A DNA stretch of 64,000 bases. Origin: Cryobacterium lactosi. GTDB taxonomy: Bacteria; Actinomycetota; Actinomycetes; Actinomycetales; Microbacteriaceae. Where the stretch lies: positions 86,531 to 150,530 of the forward strand of contig NZ_SOHM01000031.1 in NCBI RefSeq assembly GCF_004403945.1. Reading direction: 5' to 3'. Shown here one piece after another: positions 1-8,911 of this stretch. A program made the position numbers and the translations under genes. The notes beneath the pieces were generated by a model, which worked only from the letters and a program-made list of their open reading frames with translations, was not told the origin of the DNA and made no database searches. Within the stretch, counting starts at the first letter, position 1; each line of letters begins with the position of its first letter.

Positions 1-1
1 C

Positions 2-532
2 TATGTGAAGTCACTGGGCGCGTCACAGGTGTTCGACTACAACAGTCCGACAGTGATCCCGGACATCGTCACTGCACTCGCCGATCGAACAGTCGCGGGC
101 GCGGTCTCCTTCGGCACGACCGGAGCGCCCGCCTGCGTCAAGATCATGGCCAAAACCCGTGGCAAGAAGTTCGTCTCGATCGCCACGCCGCCAGTCGACT
201 TCGCGAGCCTCGCGGATCCGGAGCGCGGCAGGCTCCAACGCGCACGTGTGACCATCCGGCTCATCGCCGCAAACATCGCACTCCAGGTCTCGGCCCGCCC
301 GCACGGCGTCGGATTGAAGTACATCTTCGGTACGGATATCAAGAACAACAAGGTCAGCACCGCGATCTTCCGCGACTTCCTCCCCGCTGCGCTGGCCGAA
401 GGTCGCTACACCGCAACCCCGAAGCCGACCATTGTCGGGCACGCCGTGAGCGACTTCCAGCACGCTATGGACCTCCAAAGGGCCGGCGTCTCCGCCACCA
501 AACTGGTCGTCTTGCTCGACCAGGTCAGCTGA
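2..532 (+). CDS. MDR-family zinc-type alcohol dehydrogenase, C-terminal part
   Basis: C-terminal half of a medium-chain dehydrogenase/reductase; the reading frame is open at base 1, so the catalytic N-terminal part lies outside the window. What is visible is the second half of the Rossmann fold (SLGASQVFDY, a strand-turn typical of the NADP-binding domain, then VSFGTTGAP) and the closing lobe ending LVVLLDQVS. A GTG at base 5 is in frame but is mid-domain and should not be taken as the start. Substrate cannot be told from this part. It is followed by about 200 bases without a gene before the LtrA pair. Confidence 0.8.
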   Translation, partial: YVKSLGASQVFDYNSPTVIPDIVTALADRTVAGAVSFGTTGAPACVKIMAKTRGKKFVSIATPPVDFASLADPERGRLQRARVTIRLIAANIALQVSARPHGVGLKYIFGTDIKNNKVSTAIFRDFLPAALAEGRYTATPKPTIVGHAVSDFQHAMDLQRAGVSATKLVVLLDQVS

Positions 533-733
533 GCTGTCGATGCCCCCACTTCCGTGGACTGCACTCACCGCTCGTGAAAACGGACACGAGCTTGGTCGTG
601 AACAACACGGCAAGTGGATGCGTGCCAGCAGCCATCCCGACACGTCGGTGTGAAATAGTGCTCCTCTTCCCTTGAGCCGAATGGCCCCGTATCTTGAGCG
701 AACTTGCTGTTCATTCTCTCGGAGGGGTTGATC

Positions 734-796
734 ATGGTCTCGGTAAGTGCTGGCGCGATGCGCACGCCGACTCGGGTGTCGGGATGGGGCCGATGA
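734..796 (+). CDS. possible 20-codon leader ORF before first LtrA gene
   Basis: A short frame (MVSVSAGAM to GWGR, 20 residues) begins at an ATG that follows a good GGAGG ribosome site at 720-724. Its TGA overlaps the ATG at 793 of the LtrA gene in the classic ATGA arrangement. The LtrA frame itself has no comparable ribosome site near 793, so translational coupling through this leader is a reasonable reading. The alternative is that this is the authentic N-terminus separated from LtrA by a frameshift. Small size leaves this uncertain. Confidence 0.4.
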   Translation: MVSVSAGAMRTPTRVSGWGR

Positions 797-1962
797 TTGC
801 GGGGCCGGAAGCCCACTCGGGGCGCAGAGTCCATTGGCTCGAGCTCTTTTTCGATCTAGTGATGGTTGCGTACGTCAGTCAGATCGCACACGCCCTCCAC
901 GGCGACCCGTCATGGGTGGATGGCCTGGTGTTCTTCGCGTTCTTGGCTGCCGCGTGGTGGGCGTGGGTGAATGCGACGATCACCATGAACCTATTCGGTG
1001 TTCGCGTCACGCCGTCGATTTGGACAACCGTTTCGGTCGCGATGATCGCGCTCGGCGTCATGGCAGCGGCGGTGCCCGATGCGCTCGGCGACCGGGCAGC
1101 GGCCTTCGCAATCGGCAACGCTGCCATCAGAGTCGTGTGGGCGGTGCCGTGGTTCATGAATCGCGGCTCCAGCGGTCAGCCGTGGTGGCAACCGACGTTG
1201 TACAGCGTCGTTCCAGCGGCGCTATGGCTTGTCTCACTCGGCGTCATCCAACCCTGGCAATATGTCGTCTGGGCGATCGCCGTCGCGTTCGAGATATTTC
1301 AGCTGGCTTTCCTGGGGCCTCGAGACAAGTGGCTCAGCCAGGCTTTCGACATCGAGCACCTGTCCGAGCGCTTGGGGCTGCTCATCGTGATCGTCTTCGG
1401 CGAGTCGGTTCTGACAATCGTCGTAGAACTCGACGAGCACTGGACAGCTACCGCGGGAGTGACCGCCCTCCTGAGCTTCGCGGCCGTCTCGATGCTCGGC
1501 TGGATCTTCTTCGGTCACGGCAGCTCGGCCACAACGCTCGGCTTGCAACGCCTTCAACTGCGGGGGAGTACAGGAGGAATTCGAGACACCGTAATGTACC
1601 TGCCATTCGCACTGGTAGCCGCTATCACGATGTTCGCATCCGCATTGGGAACCGCTGTGGCCGAGGCTGGGCACAGTCTCCCGCAGGGTGCGGCAGTGTG
1701 TCTGAGCGGGGGCATCAGCTTGTTCTGCGTTGCCAGTGTCGCAGAGTCCATTCGCTTCGGCGAGCCCCTGCGCGACGTCGTGGTCTGGGCACCAGTGGGC
1801 ATCGCACTGCCGTGGGTATTGCTCCCGCTCGCCGCCCACCTGCCTTCGGAAGGGGTTGTCGCGGCAGTCGTCGGGATCGTCGCGGTGCTGGTGACGCTCA
1901 CTGAGATCACCACGCGACGAACGCGGATGCGGCTGCAGTACGTGGTTCAAGGCATTGCCTGA
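793..1962 (+). CDS. ltrA: low temperature requirement protein A (LtrA) family membrane protein
   Basis: Polytopic membrane protein of the LtrA family (about 389 residues from the ATG at 793). The hallmark N-terminal motif VHWLELFFDLVMVAYV is present, followed by many hydrophobic segments and the family motif HLSERLGLLIVIVFGESVL in the middle. The role of LtrA is poorly known; the name comes from Listeria mutants that fail to grow in the cold. In-frame starts further upstream (694, 784) are possible, but only the 793 start has the ATGA overlap with a leader ORF that carries a ribosome site. It is the first of two tandem LtrA paralogues. Confidence 0.85.
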   Translation: MIAGPEAHSGRRVHWLELFFDLVMVAYVSQIAHALHGDPSWVDGLVFFAFLAAAWWAWVNATITMNLFGVRVTPSIWTTVSVAMIALGVMAAAVPDALGDRAAAFAIGNAAIRVVWAVPWFMNRGSSGQPWWQPTLYSVVPAALWLVSLGVIQPWQYVVWAIAVAFEIFQLAFLGPRDKWLSQAFDIEHLSERLGLLIVIVFGESVLTIVVELDEHWTATAGVTALLSFAAVSMLGWIFFGHGSSATTLGLQRLQLRGSTGGIRDTVMYLPFALVAAITMFASALGTAVAEAGHSLPQGAAVCLSGGISLFCVASVAESIRFGEPLRDVVVWAPVGIALPWVLLPLAAHLPSEGVVAAVVGIVAVLVTLTEITTRRTRMRLQYVVQGIA

Positions 1963-2172
1963 AACTCTCGCACTGCTCATCGCTGCCACTGCCGCTGTCC
2001 ACTGTCGCCATTCACACAGGTACGAGAAAGTCCGTCACTGTGCTGAAACAGGACACCGACCGCCAGAGTATTCTGTTCGTGTTCTGAGCTGCCACGTTCC
2101 AGTCCGCAATTGTTCCAGTCGTCTATGTGCGATCGCCGCCAAGGTGGTCGGCGCCGATCGGAAGGATGTCGA

Positions 2173-3408
2173 ATGACCCTGAGTCTGAATCGAAGGCGTC
2201 TTTTCCGCCCGCGGGACGAGAGTGCAGGCCAGAACCGGGTGACGTTCGTCGAGCTGTTCTTCGATCTCATCTTCGTCTTCGCCGTCACCCAGCTCTCCCA
2301 CACGATCGTGGAGCACCTCAGTATCAGGGGCCTGGTCGAGGCAGCCGTCCTCCTGGTCGCGGTCTGGTGGGTGTGGATGTATACAGCCTGGGCGACGAAC
2401 TGGCTCGACCCGGAGACCGGCGCGGTGCGCCTGATGCTGATTGTGCTGATGCTTCTCGGCCTCGTGCTCAGCACCTCGATCCCGGGGGCGTTCGGCGACC
2501 GGGCGCTGGGATTCGCCGTCGCCTACGTCGTGATGCAAGTCGGTCGCACGGCATTCTTGGCCTGGTGCTACCGGGCGGTCGACCGGTCCAACGCGTTGAA
2601 TATCACGCGGATCACGATCTGGTTCCTTGCCTCTGCTCCGCTCTGGCTCCTGGGCGCCGTGCTCGGCGGCGACGCGCAACTCGCGCTTTGGGCGGCGGCA
2701 ATTCTGCTCGAAACCGTCGGGCCGTCGGTGCGTTATTACACGCCGATTCTGGGCGCCTCACCGACATCGTCCTGGTCGGTGTCCGGAGGGCACATCGCAG
2801 AGAGAAGCGGACTGTTCATCATTCTGGCCCTCGGCGAATCTGTGCTGGTGACCGGCACCGCCTTCAGTCGCGGTGACATCAGCGCCCCCGCCGTCGGCGG
2901 GGTGCTCGCCGCGTTTGTGGGCACGATCCTGTTCTGGCTGCTGTATTTCAGCCATGACGCGGAGCACGGCTCTCGTTTCATCCGTTCGTCGGAGCTGAGC
3001 GGACCGATCGCCCGGCTCACCTATGTCTACCTGCACATCCCTATCGTTGCGGGCGTCGTGCTGAGCGCCGTCGGCGATGAACTCGTCCTCGCTCATCCTG
3101 AGGACCAGCTGAGTCCGGGTGGCCTCGTGGTTGTGGTGGGCGCCCCGGTGCTCTACCTGATCGGAAATCTGCTGTTCAAGAGGTCGGTCGGCCGCCCCTG
3201 GCTAATCTCGCATTTGGTCGGGGTCGCCGCCCTCGTGGCCGTCTATGCGGCCACCGTGACCGTACTTCCACCGCTGAGTGGCCTGGCGCTGCTATGGATC
3301 AGCATCTCCATCGTCGCGCTGGTGGTGGTCGCCGATGAAGTAAGCGCCCGTCGCGACGGTTCCAGTCGGCCGGACGGCAAACCCGAGGCCGACACGGCGA
3401 CGACGTAG
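2173..3408 (+). CDS. ltrA: second LtrA family membrane protein
   Basis: A second LtrA-type protein of 411 residues, with VTFVELFFDLIFVFAVTQL near the N-terminus and HIAERSGLFIILALGESVL in the middle, the same two signature regions as the preceding gene. About 10-12 membrane segments are expected. The ATG at 2173 is chosen because a GGAAGGA ribosome site lies 7-8 bases upstream; the longer open frame from 2110 has no ribosome site. The two LtrA genes are separated by about 210 bases and are diverged paralogues, so the duplication is not recent. The C-terminus is a hydrophilic tail (SSRPDGKPEADTATT). Confidence 0.88.
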   Translation: MTLSLNRRRLFRPRDESAGQNRVTFVELFFDLIFVFAVTQLSHTIVEHLSIRGLVEAAVLLVAVWWVWMYTAWATNWLDPETGAVRLMLIVLMLLGLVLSTSIPGAFGDRALGFAVAYVVMQVGRTAFLAWCYRAVDRSNALNITRITIWFLASAPLWLLGAVLGGDAQLALWAAAILLETVGPSVRYYTPILGASPTSSWSVSGGHIAERSGLFIILALGESVLVTGTAFSRGDISAPAVGGVLAAFVGTILFWLLYFSHDAEHGSRFIRSSELSGPIARLTYVYLHIPIVAGVVLSAVGDELVLAHPEDQLSPGGLVVVVGAPVLYLIGNLLFKRSVGRPWLISHLVGVAALVAVYAATVTVLPPLSGLALLWISISIVALVVVADEVSARRDGSSRPDGKPEADTATT

Positions 3409-3507
3409 CAATGCGCCGCAGTGGTGCGCGCGCCCAGGTTCGTACCCTCTCGATGACTACTGCTGCGACAGCCCGGATGGCCTCCGGAGCCCACGTTCCG
3501 GAGCTCT

Positions 3508-4203
3508 TTACGGTTCTCGCCGGGTGCCTCGACTAGAACGCTCGCGCAGTGCGGGGCTCTCCTCAGCGGCCCGACGCTCCAAGCCCTCCAGCAGTAGCTC
3601 CAACCCGTAGTCGAACTCGTCCGCGAACGCATAACCGCCATCGCCGAACAGTTCGGCTTGCGACCGCGCAATGTGCGGATACAGCTCCGACGGCGCCGCG
3701 ACCTTGGCAGCGAACGCCTCCTCGGCGCCGTCCCCCGGTTCGAACGGCAGGCTCGTCTCGGTCAGCGCGAACCCGTACACGTAGGCGTCGATGGCGGAGA
3801 ACGCGTGTGTCGCGAGCGCGGCGCTGAAACCGTCGGTCATCAGGACGCCAAGTAGCCGGTCGTGGTGCTGCAGTAGCGCCGGGCCGGGGGTAGGGCGCGA
3901 TTCCATCATCCCCAGCGCCCACGGATGAGCCGTGAGCACGGACCGTGCCGATCGTGCCCGGGCGGTCAGCGCCTCCCGCCAGGTATTGCCGACCTCGGGC
4001 AGCTCGATCCTCTCGAACACCCAGTCGGCGAGGTCGTCGAGAAGTGCCTCCTTGCTGGGGACGTGGTGGTAGAGCGACATCGCCTCAACGCCGATCACCT
4101 TCGCGACGCTGCGCATGCTCACGGCGGTGACACCCGCGCGGTCGGCTACTGCGGCGGCCGCGCCAATGATCCGCTCCCTGCTCAGTGGTGTGCGCTGCGT
4201 CAT
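3508..4203 (-). CDS. TetR/AcrR family regulator (TetR_C type)
   Basis: Transcriptional repressor of 231 residues. The N-terminal HTH reads LSRERIIGAAAAVADRAG and VSMRSVAKVIGVEAMSLYHHV, which is typical of TetR, and the C-terminal ligand domain resembles the TetR_C type. ATG at 4203 is preferred; a GTG 18 bases upstream is also in frame but overlaps the operator. It is divergent from the small membrane-protein genes that begin at 4299, and two inverted repeats lie in the gap, so it probably represses both itself and that operon. Ligand unknown. Confidence 0.88.
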   Translation of the reverse strand: MTQRTPLSRERIIGAAAAVADRAGVTAVSMRSVAKVIGVEAMSLYHHVPSKEALLDDLADWVFERIELPEVGNTWREALTARARSARSVLTAHPWALGMMESRPTPGPALLQHHDRLLGVLMTDGFSAALATHAFSAIDAYVYGFALTETSLPFEPGDGAEEAFAAKVAAPSELYPHIARSQAELFGDGGYAFADEFDYGLELLLEGLERRAAEESPALRERSSRGTRREP

Positions 4204-4220
4204 CTTTCCATTCTTGCGCA

Positions 4221-4268
4221 CTTACGCCTGTAAGGCTACGCTGGGGACCGGTCCTTACAGCCGTAAGG
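4221..4268. promoter_or_regulatory. paired TetR-type operators
   Basis: Two inverted repeats with the same arms: CTTAC-GCCT-GTAAG at 4221-4234 and CCTTAC-AGCC-GTAAGG at 4253-4268. The centres are 33 bases apart, about three helical turns, so both could be bound on one face. They sit between the divergent TetR gene and the DUF6326 gene. Binding is inferred. Confidence 0.7.
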
Positions 4269-4298
4269 TTCTACCTCTCGAATCGACCAAGGAGCATT

Positions 4299-4769
4299 AT
4301 GATGAGAACGCCTCAATCCCACACCGCACTAAAGAATCCCCCGTCCCAGAGCGCGTTGGAAGATCTGCGCAAGCCCGTGCAGGCCAAGCTTGCGGCAGCC
4401 TGGGCGAGCTTCATGTTCCTCGTCATCTACGTCGACTACTTCCACCTCTACCAGCCTGGTGAAATCGACGAAATCCGGGGTGGCGTGATCTTCGAGTTCG
4501 ACATCAGCGCGACATTGATGTCCATATTCTTCGTGATCATCGCGATCCCGACCCTGATGGTGCTGCTCTCCATGACGCTGCCCGCCAGGGTGAACCGCGC
4601 CACGAACCTCGTCGTTGCGTCGCTGTACATCCCCATCTGCGTGTTCAACGTGGCAGGGACCTCCTGGGACTGGGCCCTCTACTACGGCCTCACCATCGGA
4701 GTCGAGGTGCTGATCCTGGCCTTCATCCTGCGCTCCGCCTGGACCTGGCCACGCCACGTCACCGTCTGA
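4299..4769 (+). CDS. DUF6326 family small membrane protein
   Basis: Protein of 156 residues with four hydrophobic segments. The stretch FMFLVIYVDYFHLYQPGEID resembles DUF6326 proteins, whose function is unknown. The start ATG at 4299 follows AAGGAG by a normal distance and is directly followed by a second ATG. It is the first gene behind the paired TetR operators and probably forms an operon with the next two membrane proteins. Confidence 0.75.
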   Translation: MMRTPQSHTALKNPPSQSALEDLRKPVQAKLAAAWASFMFLVIYVDYFHLYQPGEIDEIRGGVIFEFDISATLMSIFFVIIAIPTLMVLLSMTLPARVNRATNLVVASLYIPICVFNVAGTSWDWALYYGLTIGVEVLILAFILRSAWTWPRHVTV

Positions 4770-4851
4770 CGACCGCGATGAACATCCGAACCACAAGCCC
4801 GACCCTGCTCGACAACCCGCCGGTCATCCGGCCACAACCAAGGAGGAAGAA

Positions 4852-5550
4852 ATGAAATCACCGACGACCACCACCACCACCACGCCAACCCGCAGCGAGT
4901 TCGCTCGAGGCCGATTCGTCGGTGCCGCGGCAATCGCTTTCGCGGTGCTGGTGGTGGTAGAGAACATGTTGTTCACGGTGACGGGCGCTCCGGGCTATGA
5001 CGCTCCCATGGAGGAAGTGCTGGCCTACTACGCGGCCAACCGCGACGCGGTCGCGATCATTTCTGGTCTTGTGGCCCTGTACCTACCGCTGCTGCTGGTG
5101 TTCGTGACGGGCCTGCACGGCCTCGTGGAGCGGCGCGGGGGAGCGGGCGCCGGTTGGTCACGACTCGCCGTGGCCGCCGGCGCGACGCTGTCGGCCATCT
5201 TCGTGCTGTTCAACGTCACGCAGATCGGGCTCGCGCTCTCCGCCGACGGGCTCGCCAAGCCGACGCACGCTTTCGAGCTCGTCTGGCAGATTCACGCGGC
5301 GGCGTTCGCGCTGGCGCTGCCGATGATCGGCACCACCTGCCTCGGCGTGGCTTTCGCCGCGCACGCGAGCGGGCAGACTCGGGCGTGGCAGCGCCTGCTG
5401 GGCCTGGTGGGCGGAAGCCTGCTGCTCGCCGCGGGGCTCGGCGGTCTCGCGATCGCCGACGGCTCGGCACTGATCTTCGTCGGGCTCCTCGGGTTCGCCG
5501 CCTGGCTAGTCTGGCTGCTCGTAACCGGCGTGCGCCTCATCCGCTCGTGA
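4852..5550 (+). CDS. hypothetical six-helix membrane protein
   Basis: Protein of 232 residues with an N-terminal threonine-rich cytoplasmic stretch (seven Thr in a row) and about six membrane helices. It has a strong AAGGAGGAAG ribosome site. I do not recognise the family; overall shape recalls DUF4386-like integral membrane proteins, but no diagnostic motif is visible. It lies 82 bases after the DUF6326 gene and its TGA overlaps a GTG of the next gene, so the three are probably co-transcribed under the TetR regulator. Confidence 0.7.
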   Translation: MKSPTTTTTTTPTRSEFARGRFVGAAAIAFAVLVVVENMLFTVTGAPGYDAPMEEVLAYYAANRDAVAIISGLVALYLPLLLVFVTGLHGLVERRGGAGAGWSRLAVAAGATLSAIFVLFNVTQIGLALSADGLAKPTHAFELVWQIHAAAFALALPMIGTTCLGVAFAAHASGQTRAWQRLLGLVGGSLLLAAGLGGLAIADGSALIFVGLLGFAAWLVWLLVTGVRLIRS

Positions 5551-6230
5551 AAGACATCCGTGCGAGTGCCGAGATGAAGGGAGAGCAGCAGCGCTCGAGG
5601 AGCGGATGGTTGGCAATAACCGGCCTCTTGCTGCTCAGCGCACTCCCCGTTCTCGGCGGTGTGCTTCGCCTGGGGGAGGTGGGCGCCGTCCCCGAAAGCA
5701 GACCGCCCTTGGCCTCATCGGTGGCGATAGTCGCGCACATTGTGGCGACGAGCGTGTACTGCATTCTCGGCGCGTTCCAGTTCTCTCCGGCACTGCGAAT
5801 TCGGCGTGGTTGGCACCGTACCGCCGGCCGTGCACTGATCCCCGCGGGATTCCTCTCGGGACTGTCCGCCGTCTGGCTCGCGGTCTTCTTCGGTGGCCCC
5901 TCTGATGAACGCGCACTGGCGATGATCCGTCTCGTCTTCGCCGTAGCGATGACATTGTTTCTCGTGCTGGGTGCGCTCGCGATCACGCGGCGCGACTTCA
6001 CTGGGCACGGCGCTTGGATGACCCGCGCCTTCGCGATCGCTGTTACCGGCGGCACTCAAGCGCTCGTCGTAGTCGTGTGGGCGATCCCGTTCGGTGAGGT
6101 CGACGTAGTCGGCGAGACCTGGCTCGTTGCCACGGGCTTCGTGATCAACAGTGTCGTGGCGGAGTTGCTCACCCGGCGACGGTCCGACCGGCTGACGCGC
6201 GGGGTGCCGGGCCATGGTGCGCTCCGATGA
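5547..6230 (+). CDS. DUF2306-like integral membrane protein
   Basis: Membrane protein of about 227 residues with six to seven helices, resembling DUF2306: the segment SPALRIRRGWHRTAGRAL, then RLVFAVAMTLFLVLGALAI and GHGAWMTRAFAI are like the conserved loop and helices of that family. Two starts are possible: a GTG at 5547 that overlaps the preceding stop (GTGA), preferred for translational coupling, or an ATG at 5574. Last gene of the TetR-linked membrane operon. Function unknown. Confidence 0.7.
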   Translation: MKDIRASAEMKGEQQRSRSGWLAITGLLLLSALPVLGGVLRLGEVGAVPESRPPLASSVAIVAHIVATSVYCILGAFQFSPALRIRRGWHRTAGRALIPAGFLSGLSAVWLAVFFGGPSDERALAMIRLVFAVAMTLFLVLGALAITRRDFTGHGAWMTRAFAIAVTGGTQALVVVVWAIPFGEVDVVGETWLVATGFVINSVVAELLTRRRSDRLTRGVPGHGALR

Positions 6231-6276
6231 TGACGCCGTGACCAGTGACGCGATCTCCGAAAATTCGGCGCGGTGC

Positions 6277-6306
6277 GTGCAAGACTTTCGGCGGAGGCGA
6301 CATATT
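6277..6306 (+). promoter_or_regulatory. putative ECF sigma autoregulated promoter (copy 1)
   Basis: GTGCAAGA, 16 bases, CATATT. The same arrangement (GTGCAAGA, 16 bases, CATATA) occurs before the next gene at 6891-6920 and is the only similarity between the two intergenic stretches. The GTG of the sigma gene lies exactly 7 bases after the -10 box, so the transcript could be leaderless. The pairing with the neighbouring ECF sigma factor is inferred. Confidence 0.65.
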
Positions 6307-6312
6307 CAGTAG

Positions 6313-6885
6313 GTGAGCATCGCCGACCCCCCAGCCACCGCCGACATGAGTGAGAGAGCGGCGATGCCTGACAGCGCGGACCTGCCCACGACGACGGCCG
6401 ATGTCGACTGGTTCACCGTGATCGTCCGAGCGCACTCGAGTGCGCTCGTGCGTTACTTCGCCCGCCGCGGGCCGCGTCAGGATGCCGAGGACCTGGCCGC
6501 TGAGGTCTTCGCGACAGCCTGGCGACGCCGTGACGACCTGCCGCGAGAGGCCGTGCTGCCTTGGCTGTATCGCACGGCGGGATTCACGCTCGCGAATTCG
6601 CGCAGGAAGCACATCGATCTTCCCGTCGACGCCGTGCCCGAGTCGCGAGTCGTGCGAGTCGATGGTGATCCGGAGTTGAACCTCCTGTTCGATGCGGAAC
6701 TCCGCGGCGCGCTCGCCAGCGTGGGGGAGCGCGACCGGCAGATCCTGCTCCTACACGCGTGGGAGGGTCTCGACGGGGCCGAGCTCGCCGGCGTGCTCGG
6801 TATCTCCCGATCCGGGGCGGACGCCGCGCTGTCGCGCGCGCGCAAGCGACTCCGGGACGCCTGGGGCGAGCGGATGTCGTTCTAG
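6313..6885 (+). CDS. ECF-type RNA polymerase sigma factor
   Basis: Sigma-70 family factor of 190 residues lacking regions 1 and 3. Region 2 spans roughly residues 30-95 (VRYFARRGPRQDAEDLAAEVFATAWRR, with PWLYRTAGFTLANSRRK), and region 4 spans about 125-185 (LLLHAWEGLDGAELAGVLGIS followed by the recognition helix GADAALSRARKRLRDA). GTG 6313 fits a leaderless start behind its own promoter; ATG 6346 or 6364 are alternatives. It is 69 bases upstream of a one-TM protein likely to be its anti-sigma partner. Confidence 0.85.
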   Translation: MSIADPPATADMSERAAMPDSADLPTTTADVDWFTVIVRAHSSALVRYFARRGPRQDAEDLAAEVFATAWRRRDDLPREAVLPWLYRTAGFTLANSRRKHIDLPVDAVPESRVVRVDGDPELNLLFDAELRGALASVGERDRQILLLHAWEGLDGAELAGVLGISRSGADAALSRARKRLRDAWGERMSF

Positions 6886-6890
6886 GGCCT

Positions 6891-6920
6891 GTGCAAGATT
6901 CGGCACGCCCCGCACATATA
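6891..6920 (+). promoter_or_regulatory. putative ECF sigma promoter (copy 2)
   Basis: GTGCAAGA, 16 bases, CATATA, matching copy 1 before the sigma gene in both boxes and spacing. It would drive the membrane-anchored partner gene at 6955, which also has an AAAGG ribosome site. Supports sigma-dependent expression of the partner. Confidence 0.65.
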
Positions 6921-6954
6921 CCAGGTGAACTGAAATTCCGAAAGGCTGATCGAT

Positions 6955-8250
6955 ATGAACGACGACGACACACAACAAGACCCGGTTGCCCGGCTGCGTG
7001 CCGCCGACCCGGCGGGGGATATCGAAGCGCGTGCCGGGTTCGCCGACGAGGTTGTCGCTCGGATGACCCGCCCTGAGGCTGAACCGACGGGCGGATCGGT
7101 GCCGGTGGCCGACCTGGGCACGGAACGAGCAAGACGCCGTCCTCGCTGGCTCCCTTTCGTCGCAGTCGCGGCGTCGATCGCCATCGTGGGTGCCGCGGGA
7201 TACGGGATCGGAGCGAGTTCGGGCGGGTCAATGAGTCTCGCCGATGGCGCTGCTCGGCCCATAACGCTCCAGGCCAACGGGGGCCCGGAAAGCATCGCGC
7301 AAGGCGGAATCGAGCCGTCAGTGGGCGCTGTCGCCGGTGCCGACCAGAAGATGTCTTCGTTGACCTACCCCTATGGATCCGGCCGGAACGCTTTCAGCGC
7401 GTCCGGTCTTGGCAGACAGGCGGGCACAGCCGAGGCCTACGCCTACGACCCCCGTTCGGCATCCAACGCAGACACGGTCGCCGCGCTCGCCGCGGCGCTC
7501 GGCATCGGGTCATCAGTCGAACTGCGGGACGGCAGCTGGGTCGCCGGCCCGCAGGACGGCAGCGCCCCGAGCCTGTCCGTGAGTCTCGACGGCATGCTGT
7601 CCTTCTACTTCCAGAACCCGCAGATTAGCCCGTGGCAGTGCGAAGGTGACCAGGTCTGCGAGCCGACCGGCCAGGCGCCGAGCGAAGACGCTGCGATCGG
7701 AGCGCTTCGCGCTGTCCTCGTCGCCGCCGGCCGGGACCCGGCCGCGTTCGAATTCACCTCTCAGGTGTGGGAAGGCTCTCCCACTCGAACCGCCGAGGCA
7801 AAACCGGTCATCGACGGGCAGCAACTCGACCAGGGGTGGTCGTTGGAGATGGCAGAAGATGGTGTCGTCAACGCCAACGGGGCCCTCGCCGACGTCGTCG
7901 CTCTGGGGATGTACTCGGTGGTGAGCGAGCAAGAGGGCTTCGAACGGCTCTCAGACCCGCGGTTCAGCGGAGCGGCGACGACGCTGCCGATCGCCCTCCG
8001 CGATCAGGCGACGACGATCGAGGAGTGGGTGGCACCGACGGAACCGCCTGCAACACCAGGCGCCGGCACCTCGCTCTCATGGCCGGTCAACAATGTCGAG
8101 ATCGTCAGCGCACGCCTTGGCCTCACCAGTCAGTGGCAGCCGGATGGGAGCGTACTGGTCGTCCCCGCGTACGCGTTCACGGATGCCGAGGGCGGCACCT
8201 GGTCGGTTCTCGCCGTCGGGGAATCGATGCTCGACTTCCGGGCTTTCTAG
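6955..8250 (+). CDS. single-pass membrane protein, putative anti-sigma partner
   Basis: Protein of 431 residues: an acidic cytoplasmic N-terminus of about 64 residues, a basic stop-transfer (RARRRPRW), one membrane helix at about 65-85, and a long extracytoplasmic domain of about 340 residues. Position directly after an ECF sigma gene and the shared promoter motif suggest an anti-sigma factor or sensor, but no zinc-binding ZAS motif (HxxxCxxC) is visible, so the mechanism would be different. The outer domain is not recognised. Two cysteines close together (WQCEGDQVCEP) may form a disulfide. Confidence 0.6.
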   Translation: MNDDDTQQDPVARLRAADPAGDIEARAGFADEVVARMTRPEAEPTGGSVPVADLGTERARRRPRWLPFVAVAASIAIVGAAGYGIGASSGGSMSLADGAARPITLQANGGPESIAQGGIEPSVGAVAGADQKMSSLTYPYGSGRNAFSASGLGRQAGTAEAYAYDPRSASNADTVAALAAALGIGSSVELRDGSWVAGPQDGSAPSLSVSLDGMLSFYFQNPQISPWQCEGDQVCEPTGQAPSEDAAIGALRAVLVAAGRDPAAFEFTSQVWEGSPTRTAEAKPVIDGQQLDQGWSLEMAEDGVVNANGALADVVALGMYSVVSEQEGFERLSDPRFSGAATTLPIALRDQATTIEEWVAPTEPPATPGAGTSLSWPVNNVEIVSARLGLTSQWQPDGSVLVVPAYAFTDAEGGTWSVLAVGESMLDFRAF

Positions 8251-8297
8251 ACGATCGCTCACCGCTGCACTGGCGTATGGATGGCGCTCGCTTGCGC

Positions 8298-8864
8298 TTA
8301 GTTGGCGCGAAGACCGCGCAGCGCGAGTTCGACGAAGCGAGCCGAGGCGGGCATTTCGTTCCCGGGCGAGTGGGCGATCACTCCCGCGTTCCCTTGGAGG
8401 ATGGCGAGCACGTCGCCCAAAGTGACGTCCGGACGCAGCATTCCGGCGTTGGTCGCCTGCTGGGCGATAGAGGTGAACATCGAGCCGATGTGTCCGGCGG
8501 GGCCCGTCAGAGTTGCGGCGCTCACGCTTTCAGCGATCGCGCCCGCAAGACCAGGGTGCAAAGCCTGATGAGCCGCGCAGGTGCGAATCGACGTGGTGAA
8601 GGCCTCCCACGGGTCGCCTGCTGAAGCAGGGTCGGTAGCCGCTTCCTGTATCCCGGAGAGCTCCTCAGCGATAATTTCGCGAAGCAGGTGGTCTTTCGTG
8701 GGGAAGCGGCGCTGCGCTGTGGCGAATCCGACACCAGCGCGCCGCGCAATCTCGGCCATCGAGACGTCAATTCCATCGCTGGCAAATGCCGCGCGCCCGG
8801 CATCCAGAATCAGCTGGCGGTTGTGCGCGGCGTCCGCTCGCAATCGACGTTCGGCAACAGTCAT
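8298..8864 (-). CDS. TetR family regulator
   Basis: Repressor of 188 residues with a TetR HTH: RQLILDAGRAAFASDGIDVSMAEIARRAGVGFATAQRRFPTK is the domain, here shown by its start and end residues (about 15-55). The C-terminal domain resembles those of regulators next to quinone-oxidoreductase genes. ATG 8864 is chosen over TTG 8870. It is divergent from the MDR gene at 9000, and an exact palindrome lies between them. Confidence 0.88.
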   Translation of the reverse strand: MTVAERRLRADAAHNRQLILDAGRAAFASDGIDVSMAEIARRAGVGFATAQRRFPTKDHLLREIIAEELSGIQEAATDPASAGDPWEAFTTSIRTCAAHQALHPGLAGAIAESVSAATLTGPAGHIGSMFTSIAQQATNAGMLRPDVTLGDVLAILQGNAGVIAHSPGNEMPASARFVELALRGLRAN

Positions 8865-8911
8865 GGCCAACTCTTCTCTTCAGGGGACGATACCGATCGG
8901 GCGACATCCGT

